A stretch of DNA of 64,000 bases from positions 62,001-126,000 of the forward strand of contig NZ_JASBRB010000006.1 of assembly GCF_029960665.1 (NCBI RefSeq), in the 5' to 3' direction. This document shows, in pieces, positions 7,067 to 14,742 of the stretch. Below the pieces are notes generated by a model. It saw only the letters and a list, made by a program, of their open reading frames with translations. It did no database searches and had not been told where the DNA came from. Source of the DNA: Pseudarthrobacter sp. AL07 (GTDB lineage Bacteria; Actinomycetota; Actinomycetes; Actinomycetales; Micrococcaceae). The position numbers were made by a program, and so were the translations under genes. Positions within the stretch are counted from its first letter, which is position 1. Each line of letters opens with the position of its first letter.

Positions 7067-8461
7067 ATGGCACAAAGCACGGAGATCAACGGCGTTGCCG
7101 TCGATGAATTACAGACGTCCTTTCAGGGCGACCTTGTCCGCCCGGCTGACGCAGGTTACGACGAGCACCGCAGGGTGTGGAACGGATCGATTGACCGCCG
7201 TCCCGCACTTATTGCCCGCTGCACCGGCGTCGCAGACGTGCGAGCTGCCATCCGGTTCGCCCACACGCAGAACCTGCGGGTCTCTGTGCGGGGAGGCGGT
7301 CATAGCTTTCCCGGGCTGTCAGTTTGCGACGGCGGTATGGTCATCGATCTCGGGCCCATGAAGGGCATCCGGGTGGACCCCGAGGCGGGAACGGCACGTG
7401 TCCAAGCCGGGGTACTGCTCGGCGAGCTCGATCGCGAGACGCAGGAGTTCGGCCTCGCAGTTCCGTCTGGGATCGTCACCCACACCGGGATGGCGGGCCT
7501 GACTCTCGGCGGCGGCATCGGCTGGGTCATGCGCAAGTATGGACTCACGATCGACCAACTGCTGTCTGTCGACGTGGTCACCGCAGACGGCGAACTGGTC
7601 AAGGCAAGCGAGAACGAGAACGCCGACCTCTTCTGGGGCGTGCGGGGTGGCGGCGGGAACTTCGGAATTGTCACCGACTTCGAATTCCGGCTTGTCCCTG
7701 TTGGGCCGTACGTTATGGCCGGGCCGGTCTTTTGGCCGATGGAAGACGCACCGGAGGTGCTGCGGTTTTACCGCGACTGGATCGCAGACTGCCCCGACGA
7801 GCTGATGACCATCGCCGTGCAGCGGAGGGCGCCGGCGTTGCCGATTGTCCCGCCGGAGCTGGTGGGCAAGCGCGTCCTTGCTGTCACGGCCTGTTACGCG
7901 GGCCCCATCGATGAGGGCGAGCGGGTCCTGCGGCCGCTCAAGGAATTCGGTTCGCCCGTGTTGGACTTTTGCCGGCCGAAGCTGTTTCTGGAGCATCAGC
8001 GGACGTTCGATCCGTCGTTCCCCCACGGCTGGCATTATTACGTCAAGTCCTGTGATGTGGCGGCCCTTAGCGACGACGTCATCGACATCGTGGCCGAGCA
8101 CGGCAGCCGCATCACCTCGCCGGTCACCAGCATCGCCCTGTGGCAGATGGGCGGCGCTGTGGGGCGGATCGACGATGGTGCCACGGCCTTCAATGGCCGC
8201 CAGGCCGGGTTTACCTTCAACATCAACGGCAACAGCAAGACCGCCGAGGGCTTCGATGCTGAGCGGCAATGGGCCCGTGACTACTGGTCTGCCCTCGCGC
8301 CCCACCACACCAGCGTCTACGTGAACTTCCTGATGGAAGAGGGCGAGGAGCGGGTCAGGCAGGCCTACGGGGCCGCTAAGTACGACCGCCTCAAAGCACT
8401 AAAGCGGAAGTACGACCCAGCCAACTTCTTCAGCCTCAACCAGAACATCAGGCCCGACTGA
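7067..8461 (+). CDS. FAD-linked oxidoreductase, berberine-bridge/6-hydroxynicotine oxidase type
   Basis: This 464-residue protein has a PCMH-type FAD-binding domain followed by a BBE C-terminal domain. RGGGHSFPG carries the His expected to bind FAD covalently. The second attachment site, a Cys in bicovalent BBE enzymes, is replaced by the THTGMAG sequence, so FAD is probably singly bound. LTLGGGIGW and VRGGGGNFG are typical FAD-contact motifs. The C-terminal DPANFFSLNQNI is diagnostic. It oxidises an unknown alcohol, amine or sugar with oxygen or another acceptor. The ATG at 7067 and the GTG at 7058 are both possible starts. It looks intact although it sits among pseudogenes. Confidence 0.9.
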   Translation: MAQSTEINGVAVDELQTSFQGDLVRPADAGYDEHRRVWNGSIDRRPALIARCTGVADVRAAIRFAHTQNLRVSVRGGGHSFPGLSVCDGGMVIDLGPMKGIRVDPEAGTARVQAGVLLGELDRETQEFGLAVPSGIVTHTGMAGLTLGGGIGWVMRKYGLTIDQLLSVDVVTADGELVKASENENADLFWGVRGGGGNFGIVTDFEFRLVPVGPYVMAGPVFWPMEDAPEVLRFYRDWIADCPDELMTIAVQRRAPALPIVPPELVGKRVLAVTACYAGPIDEGERVLRPLKEFGSPVLDFCRPKLFLEHQRTFDPSFPHGWHYYVKSCDVAALSDDVIDIVAEHGSRITSPVTSIALWQMGGAVGRIDDGATAFNGRQAGFTFNINGNSKTAEGFDAERQWARDYWSALAPHHTSVYVNFLMEEGEERVRQAYGAAKYDRLKALKRKYDPANFFSLNQNIRPD

Positions 8462-8489
8462 TGACATTGCTATTGGATCGGAGAACATC

Positions 8490-8651
8490 ATGCTCAAAGC
8501 CCTGCTCTGCAAATTGAACCTGCGCCACGATTGGCACATCCAATCTACTGACGACGGCGGCCGCTACCGGCGCTGCACACGATGCGGCAAGTATCAGGAA
8601 GGCGGCGGCGGCCGGGACGGCAACTGGGCAGCGCCGCTGGGTATGGGATAG
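8490..8651 (+). CDS. Zinc-ribbon-like miniprotein
   Basis: This 53-residue gene starts at ATG 8490 behind GGAG, 7 nt upstream, and reads MLKALLCKLNLRHDWH, then YRRCTRCGKYQ and a Gly-rich tail. The CxxC pair plus Cys7 and several His could bind one zinc ion. I recall similar short proteins in Arthrobacter genomes, without a known function. It begins 28 nt after the flavin oxidase stop codon and may be cotranscribed with it. Confidence 0.6.
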   Translation: MLKALLCKLNLRHDWHIQSTDDGGRYRRCTRCGKYQEGGGGRDGNWAAPLGMG

Positions 8652-8699
8652 GTCGGCCCGCCCGTGCCGGTTTTCCGGAGCCGCCCGGCCGCGCAAAAC

Positions 8700-9284
8700 A
8701 CGCTGGACTAGCACGCGGCTATGCTGCGGACGGCACCAATTTCCGGGGTGGCCGCACCTACACCCGGGCGGCAGGCGAGTACGTCTGGCGGCCGGACCAC
8801 GGCAGCATCGTCCGGACCGGTAAACCGGCCGCCACCGACGGCGGGCTGACCGAGAAACTCTCCTGAAACGGACCCGACGGCGCTCCAATCCTGACCGAAC
8901 AGCGTACCTGGACGTTAGCCGCCGTCGGGCCTTCCACCGGCGAACGTCTGGCCCTATTCGGCGGCGGGTAAGTCCGCCGTGCACGGGAGCATCGCACCCT
9001 GGCTCGCGTGGTCTGGCGGGTTCACGGCGGGAACGTTCGACGGCGGGACTCGCCCAAGCAGCGCGGCCACGCTCGTGTTCGTGGCCGCGGCGGATTCAAC
9101 GGACCCGTGGATCGTCCGCGTGGACGGATACGCCGGTGTTGGCCAATCGCTGGCCTGGGATGCGCCTGTTATTGCCAAACCCGGCGTCCCCGTTCGCCGC
9201 AGCGTGACCGTGTTCATTGCCGACGTGATTTTGGGTACCGAAGGCATCGAGACATTGGTCAAGACACAAGGGGACAACTCATGA
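8700..9284 (+). pseudogene. Decayed DUF6807 (PmoA-like) family gene
   Basis: Three pieces in family order survive. NFRGGRTYTRAAGEYVWRPD reaches an in-frame TGA at 8864-8866, where the family has Trp. After the stop, GPDGAPILTEQRTWTL continues. From about 8964, in the same frame class but after a second stop and an apparent loss of the centre, come VHGSIAPWLAWSGG and DPWIVRVDGYAGVGQSLAWD. The pieces resemble the sugar-pathway DUF6807 proteins often found beside Gfo/Idh dehydrogenases. The family assignment rests on recall. Confidence 0.6.
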
Positions 9285-9285
9285 G

Positions 9286-9831
9286 TTAGACAACAACCGC
9301 TGCTACGCCGCCGTCGCAGCTGACCGCAGCCGTGACCCTTGCGGACAGGGGCCGCCGCACGCCGCCCCCCTCTACAGCGGTCCGTGCCATCAAGCGGAGC
9401 CGCTGGTACTGCTGTGCAACGGCAGCACCCGGCGCGACTTCCGCCCCCCGCTGGCCACGCATGCACCCCTGGGCCGCCGCGCGATGGCCGTGGTGTGCGC
9501 CCGGCCGGACCTCATCTTCGGCGAGAACAAAGCGGCCTACGTCCGCCACGGTTTCGGCGCGGAGCAGTGGGAGCAGCACCATCAGGGCGGACCGGCGGGG
9601 TATGCCGGACGGGATCCGCGCGTCACTGCGGCAACCACGTACGCCGTGGTGCTCTACCAGCCGTTCACCTGGAAACCGGCGGGACCCGGCGTGGAGATCG
9701 AGGACACGGTCCAGCTGTTAGAGGGCACGGAGAAACCGGGACGTACGTTCCGGAACATCTCCATGCCAGGTGATCGGGCTGGGGGTCTTGTGGATACTGG
9801 CTGTCGTGAGCGAGACTCATTGAGCACATGA
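9286..9831 (+). pseudogene. Remnant of an M24 (creatinase/Xaa-Pro dipeptidase-like) peptidase
   Basis: One open frame reads RRDFRPPLATHAPLGRRAM, then FGAEQWEQHHQGGPAGYAGR and PGVEIEDTVQLLEG. These are the C-terminal half motifs of M24-fold proteins that keep HHQGGP and EDTV signatures. No start codon with a ribosome site exists, a large central part appears deleted between VVCARPDLIF and GENKAAY, and the C-terminus runs into unrelated sequence. It was probably part of the same sugar or opine locus as the other remnants. Confidence 0.55.
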
Positions 9832-9950
9832 TGAACTGATCGTTTGGATTGCAGGACAAAACCAGCGGGAAGTGGACGCAAGGGCGCGTCCGCGCCTGCT
9901 CCGTGGCAACGACGCCGCAGGGGCGGATCCCGCAGACCGGGAGGATTGCT

Positions 9951-10277
9951 ATGGCCGGAATGTTCGAACTGTTCGTTGACGCGGAGTCGTATTTCAGGTT
10001 CCGCCTGACTGCGCCGGATGGCACCGTGATGGCAGTTTCCAAGGCTTTTGACAACAAGACCGCAGCTGTTGCCGGTATCGCCGCCGTGCGTGAGTACGCC
10101 GGCATGGGGCTGATTGCCGATGTTTCCCCGATGGAAAGGCGGGCCACGCAGCCGGAGGCACGTGATGTGAGTGTTCAGGTTCGTGAAGTCCGGCGCATTC
10201 CGGCTGCGGACCTTCACACACGTTCCAGGGAAATGCATCGGGCCACCGGCGAACGTCGATGGGCCGGCGCAGTTTGA
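9951..10277 (+). CDS. DUF1508 (YegP-like) protein
   Basis: The first 60 residues (MAGMFELFVDAESYFRFRL, then APDGTVMAVSKAFDNKTAAV and AAVREYAGMGLIAD) are one DUF1508 repeat, a small beta-alpha domain found alone or doubled in many bacteria. The ATG at 9951 has GGGAGG 7 nt upstream. The remaining ~48 residues (Arg-rich, from PMERRAT) do not resemble the family and may be read-through caused by a lost stop or a frameshift. The biochemical role is unknown. Confidence 0.75.
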   Translation: MAGMFELFVDAESYFRFRLTAPDGTVMAVSKAFDNKTAAVAGIAAVREYAGMGLIADVSPMERRATQPEARDVSVQVREVRRIPAADLHTRSREMHRATGERRWAGAV

Positions 10278-10565
10278 CGCTCTCGACTCCGACAACCCGG
10301 GACAGGCCTCCGCGAAGAGCGGATCCATGCGTTCCCCCAACTACCGATCCCGGCTCATAATGTCGTCTCGACCGGTTTTTCCGGAGAGCGGTCTGCGGGC
10401 GCGGGGAGCGCTGCGAGAGGCCCAACGTTGAGGTCGCTTTAGTCGCTGGCGCCTCCGTGGACTTGATCACGCACCGTCCTGGCCTGTGGATCGCAGGTTT
10501 TGGTGTCCCGATAGGGGAACCCTCAACGGGCAGATTTCCATGTCTGTCTGCCGTACTCTGCTGAC
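10278..10565. other. No recognisable gene
   Basis: Several short frames are open, but none has a ribosome site and a recognisable sequence together. The GTACTCT box at its right end probably belongs to the promoter of the next small gene. Confidence 0.4.
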
Positions 10566-10808
10566 ATGACCCCAACCAAGCTTCGTGCCTTGGAAACCAT
10601 CGGAATCGGGCTGATGGTGCTTGCCCTTTATCTCACCGCGATTCTGGTAGTCATGCTTATGTCGTTGGCAAGGGGAGCGGCCATTTCAACCCTGGCAGTG
10701 ACTGCCATAGGCGCAGGAGCAGCTGCAGCTGTCTCGTTGGCCCTCCGTCGATACACCAAAGGACTGCGCAACGGCTCAAGTCGCAGATCGAACGTCTGGC
10801 CCTCTTAG
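10566..10808 (+). CDS. Small membrane protein, two predicted helices
   Basis: The 80-residue protein starts MTPTKLRALETIGIGLMVL. Two hydrophobic segments (about 10-35 and 40-60) are followed by a basic tail. The -10-like TACTCT ends 6 nt before the ATG, so the transcript may be leaderless. Its TAG stop overlaps the GTG of the next tiny gene by one base. Function unknown. Confidence 0.55.
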   Translation: MTPTKLRALETIGIGLMVLALYLTAILVVMLMSLARGAAISTLAVTAIGAGAAAAVSLALRRYTKGLRNGSSRRSNVWPS

Positions 10809-10933
10809 TGTCGGAACTGGGGTTGCTGCTTCTTGGACTCGGCCTGGCGATAATCGGCTTCATTAATTTTTTTGGCGCTTTTACCGCCACCCGAATGGCG
10901 TTCGTCGGTGCGTTCATTTTCCTTCTGACATGA
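10808..10933 (+). CDS. 41-residue hydrophobic peptide coupled to the previous gene
   Basis: A GTG at 10808 shares its first base with the TAG stop of the preceding gene (TAGTG), a common translational-coupling arrangement. The product reads MSELGLLLLGLGLAIIGFI, then NFFGAFTATRMAFVGAF, forming two hydrophobic stretches. It may be a genuine small membrane protein, or the end of a longer membrane protein split by the upstream stop. Confidence 0.4.
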   Translation: MSELGLLLLGLGLAIIGFINFFGAFTATRMAFVGAFIFLLT

Positions 10934-10998
10934 AAATTGCGGTGACGTTGTCCCGTTGACTGAATGATCTGGCGGTCGGCGTTTTGGGACAGGATTAT

Positions 10999-11241
10999 CC
11001 GGTGGGTTGCAGGGGCGAGGGTCACTTGGCAGCCCAGGGATTCGAGCCTTCCGATCGCGCGGGCCTTGGTTTTGGCTGGTGCTTGCAGCCTGAAGTAGTC
11101 GGCTCCGGGGTCTTTGTAGAGTTCGCCGGTGGTGAGCATGTGCCAGGCCGCGGTGAGCATGGCGCGTTCGATCCCGACGAGTGCCTTCATCGGTCCGCGC
11201 CGGGCGGCGAGGCTGGAGTCACGATGTCGCCCAGTTGCCAT
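10999..11241 (-). pseudogene. IS110 family transposase C-terminal remnant
   Basis: The frame reads ARRGPMKALVGIERAMLTAA, then WHMLTTGELYKDPGADYF and AIGRLESLGCQVTL. This is the C-terminal end of IS110/IS116-type transposases. The catalytic DEDD domain and the Ser-rich domain are absent. I see no intact ends. The remnant marks past IS activity in the decayed region. The rest of 10934-11489 is without a supported gene. Confidence 0.65.
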
Positions 11242-11489
11242 TAGCTAGTAGTTAAACCACCTTCACCTTCAGAGGACTTTCACCTCCAAGCAAATGCCCA
11301 TGCTGGGCGTACAACGCCGACGGCTCACAAAGCAGCGACCTGCAGCCGTTGCGACGGGGATAAGACGCAGCTAAGCATGCGTCATCGGCATTTGTGACCG
11401 CGGGGAAAAATCGGCATCCGCGGGCCTGTGAGACGATTTGGACTCATACCTCGGCGGACTCTTCCCCGCCTTCCCCACCAGGAGTCCTG

Positions 11490-11882
11490 ATGCCCGCGTT
11501 GCCTGCTATTGACCACCTCGCTCTTACCGTGACCGACGTTGAGGTCAGCGTCGCTTTCTACTCCCGTCTGTGGGATACAGAGCCCACCGGGACAATGCTC
11601 GATGGGCCGTTTATCCGACGTAAATTCGATCTCGGTGGAGGGGTGTCACTGGGACTCACAGAGCATCGCGCAGCTTCCGGCGAGGGCCGCTTCAGTGAAC
11701 GCAATCCGGGCCTGGACCATGTGGGTTTTTCCGTATCCAGCGCAGCGGAACTCGTCGAATGGGCCGCGCATCTGGATACTATCGGCGTGGTCCACAGCGG
11801 GCCCATCGACGCCCCGTATGGCACGGCACTGAACTTCAAAGACCCAGACGGCATCGCACTGGAGTTCTTCTTGCCCAAGTAA
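11490..11882 (+). CDS. VOC (glyoxalase/bleomycin-resistance fold) family protein
   Basis: The 130-residue protein has two beta-alpha-beta-beta-beta modules: IDHLALTVTDVEVSVAFY at the start, LDHVGFSVSS in the middle and FKDPDGIALEFF at the end. His and Glu at the usual metal positions are present (H of DHLAL and DHVGF, E of ALEFF). It may be a metal-dependent lyase, isomerase or dioxygenase; the substrate is unknown. AGGAG lies 5 nt before the ATG. Confidence 0.85.
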   Translation: MPALPAIDHLALTVTDVEVSVAFYSRLWDTEPTGTMLDGPFIRRKFDLGGGVSLGLTEHRAASGEGRFSERNPGLDHVGFSVSSAAELVEWAAHLDTIGVVHSGPIDAPYGTALNFKDPDGIALEFFLPK

Positions 11883-12039
11883 GGGCTGCTCACCGCAGAC
11901 CCTACGGAATTACCCGCCAGCACACGAAACCTCACCGGCCGTCCTGGAATGCTGCGGCTCCTTTTCCAGACTCCTCTGCGGGCCTTACCAATTCTGATAA
12001 TTCTCATATCCCAAGCGGTTCAAGATTTAGCCCCATTTC

Positions 12040-12135
12040 GTGGACAAGTACCCGAACGCTGGCGGGCCCGAATACTACGCCGCTTACTTCGTGAACGCCG
12101 ATGGCTTCGAACTAGAGCTCGTTGCCACTTCGTAG
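12040..12135 (+). pseudogene. C-terminal fragment of a second VOC family protein
   Basis: Thirty-one codons read VDKYPNAGGPEYYAAYFVNA, then GFELELVATS and a stop. This matches the last strand module of VOC proteins (GPxYYAxYFxDPDGxxLE). The N-terminal module is absent. Confidence 0.6.
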
Positions 12136-12311
12136 GAACAACGTCTCCTTCAGAACGCCCGCTCAGCGCTTCGTAAACGAAACAACCCTTCCCTCGGGAA
12201 CGGCAGCCGGAGGACCGTCTCGTTTTAAGGAAGTGGGCGTATTGGCTATACACCGAAAAAATGTCTCTTAGCCAGGACTGCGACGTCGGCACACGGGTGA
12301 AGTTCGGACAG

Positions 12312-12510
12312 TTACGTAAGAACCAGCGCACCGTCCACGCGGCGCGGGATGCCCAGCGGGTTGCTCTCACGCAGTGCCGGGTGCAGGAACGTTTCCGGAG
12401 CGTCTTGGTAGGCGACCGGTCGCTGGAAGCGGCGGACCGCCGTCGCGCCCACCGAGGTGACCTCGTGGCCCGCTTCGGCCGGAGCCGCCGCTGACAAAGA
12501 TCCTGCTCAT
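12312..12510 (-). pseudogene. Frameshifted remnant, possibly an NAD-dependent epimerase start
   Basis: From the ATG at 12510 the frame begins MSRIFVSGGSGR, a typical Rossmann start of SDR/NAD-epimerases. The continuation EAGHEVTSVGATAVRRFQRP lies in another frame. The later LHPALRESNPLGIPRR is not recognised. The remnant lies directly after the truncated Gfo/Idh gene on the same strand. The rest of 12136-12536 is without a supported gene. Confidence 0.35.
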
Positions 12511-12536
12511 GTTGGTTCCGTTTGGATTAGGGCGGA

Positions 12537-13019
12537 CTAAGAGTAGCGGTAGTTGAAGGTGACCACCACGTTGCGGCCGGTTTCTGCCACGGCCTTGGTG
12601 ATGCGGCGGCAGCCTTCGGCGTCGATGGTGAGGGGTTTTTCGACGACGACGTCGGCGCCCGCCTCGAGTGCCTCCACGATGTAGTCCGCGTGGGTGTAGT
12701 CCGGCGTGGTCACCACAATGCGGTCGATGTTGTTGGCCTGGAAGAAGGCGGTGAGGTCAGCGGGGTCAAACGAGGCCACGGGACCCGGAGCACCGAGCTC
12801 CTGGATGAGCTTCTGGTAGAACTCGACGCGGCCGGGGTTGACGTCGGAGAACGCCACCAGCTCGGCGGTGTCTTCGTGCGTGCCGAAAATAGCGCGGATA
12901 TACATCTCGGAGCGCCCACCGTTGCCGATGAGGGCGATGCGGGCCCTGCTGCCCGCACCTGGCTCCGGAGCGGAGGTGGAGGCAGCGGTAGCAGAACTCG
13001 ATTCGGCTGTGTTGACCAT
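12537..13019 (-). pseudogene. Truncated Gfo/Idh/MocA family oxidoreductase
   Basis: The 160 residues contain the N-terminal NAD(P)-binding fold (ARIALIGNGGRSEMYIRAIF) and the EKP motif (DVVVEKPLTIDAEGCRRI). It stops right after VVVTFNYRYS, where family members continue for another 220 or so residues with the catalytic domain. The next remnant begins within 40 bp, so a deletion removed the rest. It cannot be an active dehydrogenase. It is divergent from a decayed LacI regulator, with two operators between them. Confidence 0.85.
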
Positions 13020-13066
13020 GAGGGTCCCTTCGGAGACGTTGACACTCGGCCGTGCTGCGGCAGGAC

Positions 13067-13080
13067 AGAAAGCGTTTTCT
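13067..13080. promoter_or_regulatory. LacI-type operator, copy A
   Basis: AGAAAGCGTTTTCT is a LacI-family operator-like palindrome with a central CG. An identical 14-mer lies 77 bp away at 13144. Both lie between the truncated oxidoreductase gene and the decayed regulator. Confidence 0.65.
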
Positions 13081-13143
13081 CAGTGCCGCTACATGGTTTC
13101 TGTAAATAGACGCGCGGTCCCGTCAACCCTTAGCCTCTCCCAG

Positions 13144-13157
13144 AGAAAGCGTTTTCT
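13144..13157. promoter_or_regulatory. LacI-type operator, copy B
   Basis: An identical copy of AGAAAGCGTTTTCT, 77 bp from copy A. It is placed just before the position where the lost DNA-binding domain of the LacI gene should begin. Confidence 0.65.
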
Positions 13158-13184
13158 GGCTGAAAGGTCTTTTTCTGCGGCGGC

Positions 13185-13933
13185 CCAGCCAACATTCGGC
13201 GCGCCGAACGCGCAGCCTCGCGCTTGGAAAGACGGACACCATCGGCATTGTGGTGCCGGACCTCGCCAACCCCACCTTCCAGGCGATCCTGCGCGGATTG
13301 AGCCGGGCTGCGGCGGAGGATGGCTACCGCGTCCTGATTGCCGATTCCTTCGAGGCCTCCAGCGAGGCAGCCATCCTGGCCGACGAAGCCCGCCGGCGCT
13401 GCGACGGCCTGGTGCTCTGTGCCCCGCGCATGAGCGACGCTGAGCTCGAGGAAATCGCACCATCGCTGCACCCGCTGGTCCTGATCAACCGGACGACGGC
13501 GGCTGCCGGGATTCCGAGCCTTGTGGTGGACCACGGGCAGGGAGTCCAGGACCTGGCCGAATACCTGGTGGGCCTCGGGCATACGCGCCTGGCCTTCCTG
13601 GCCGGCCCGGCAGGCAGCGCCTCCAATGGCCTCCGGCTCGAGGGCCTCGTGGCCATGGGCCTGATGAGCGGCCTGCACGAACGCGGCGTGGACGTTCCGG
13701 GCGACATCTCCGTCACCGGCTTCGACGACATCCCGTTCGCCCGCTACACCACGCCCACACTGACCACCGCGGCAGTCCCCATTGCCGAGCCCGGCGGCCA
13801 GGCCTGGCGTGAACTGCGGGCACTCATCCGCAAGGAAGGCCACGACGTCCCGGGCGGCCGGTACCAGCCGCGCCTGGAAATCCGGGCCAGCAGTGGCCCG
13901 GCCAAGGCGCGCCGTACTGCAGCCCCCGGCTGA
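13185..13933 (+). pseudogene. LacI family regulator lacking its DNA-binding domain and part of the core
   Basis: Translation begins in the hinge (ARRTRSLALGKTDTIGIVVP), continues through the periplasmic-binding-protein-like core and ends ...RASSGPAKARRTAAPG. The helix-turn-helix (about 55 residues) is missing. Inside the core, AGPAGSASNGLRLEGL joins directly to VAMGLMSGLHERG, so roughly 50-70 residues are deleted. The reading frame is otherwise open. It presumably once bound the two operators just upstream. Confidence 0.8.
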
Positions 13934-13939
13934 CCCGCA

Positions 13940-14647
13940 CTATTCCTCCGCCGCGGGCCCAACCCCGCCCTCGCGGTAGTAGCCCTCGATGTGGGCAGCC
14001 ACCAGCGTGGCCGCGTGCGCGCCGTCGTCGTTCCTGATGGCGGCCAGAATGTCGCGGTGCTCTGCCTGCAAGCGCGACGCCGTGGCAGCCCAGTCCGGGA
14101 GATTTGCCGTAAACCGGGCGGTGTAGCCCTGGATGGATTCGCGCAGCGAGCCCATCATGGCGCTGACCACGGCGTTACCGGCGGCGTCCGCGAGGGCCAG
14201 GTGGAACCGGATATCCAGCGCCAGGAAGTCATCCGCCGTCCGGGCAACGCGCTCGACGGCGTCCATCTCGCCTAGGAGCGTGGCGGCCAGTTCGAGCTCC
14301 GGAGCATCGGGCTTTGCCCGGGCGGCCGCCCAGGTCTCCAGCAGGATGCGCGTTTCCACGATGTCAGACACGGGCAGGTGCTGGGTGGCGACGTGGAGCC
14401 GAAGCGCCGAGCCGAGCGCTGCCGTCGGATCCGAAATCACCACAGTCCCCGCTTCCGGGCCGGAGCCAACCCCGGCGCGGACCACCCCCATGGCTTCCAG
14501 TATCCGGATGGCCTCTCGTACCGAGGTTCTTGACACGGCCAGCTGCTCGGCGAGTGCCCGCTCCGCAGGCAGGCGTCCGCCCACGCTCAGCGCTCCGTCG
14601 GAGAGCTGCCGTTCGATCCACGCCAGGACAAGTTGGTGCGTACGCAT
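13940..14647 (-). CDS. GntR family regulator, FadR subfamily (FCD domain)
   Basis: The 235-residue protein has an N-terminal winged helix (GGRLPAERALAEQLAVSRTS, VREAIRILEAMGVV) and an all-helical FCD effector domain with the metal-binding Asp/His set (DIRFHLALADAAGN, AEHRDIL, AHIEGY). It is divergent from lldD, and two identical palindromes lie between them, so it probably represses lldD until lactate binds, as LldR does in Corynebacterium. The lactate link is inference from its neighbour. Confidence 0.88.
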   Translation of the reverse strand: MRTHQLVLAWIERQLSDGALSVGGRLPAERALAEQLAVSRTSVREAIRILEAMGVVRAGVGSGPEAGTVVISDPTAALGSALRLHVATQHLPVSDIVETRILLETWAAARAKPDAPELELAATLLGEMDAVERVARTADDFLALDIRFHLALADAAGNAVVSAMMGSLRESIQGYTARFTANLPDWAATASRLQAEHRDILAAIRNDDGAHAATLVAAHIEGYYREGGVGPAAEE

Positions 14648-14664
14648 AAGACCATGCTAGTTGA

Positions 14665-14679
14665 TGTGGTTGGACCACA
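14665..14679. promoter_or_regulatory. GntR/FCD-type operator 1
   Basis: TGTGGTTGGACCACA is a perfect 6+6 palindrome with a 3-bp centre, and matches operator 2 at 14690. Confidence 0.75.
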
Positions 14680-14689
14680 TGGTTTACAG

Positions 14690-14704
14690 TGTGGTTAGAC
14701 CACA
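14690..14704. promoter_or_regulatory. GntR/FCD-type operator 2
   Basis: TGTGGTTAGACCACA repeats operator 1 25 bp away, between the divergent regulator gene and lldD. Confidence 0.75.
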
Positions 14705-14742
14705 GCTCGAACCCTGCGCCAGGCCCACCAACGGAGGCAGCC

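Noticed and set aside
10171..10431. 86-codon frame after the DUF1508 gene
   Set aside because: No ribosome site, no recognisable sequence, and it overlaps the tail of the DUF1508 gene.
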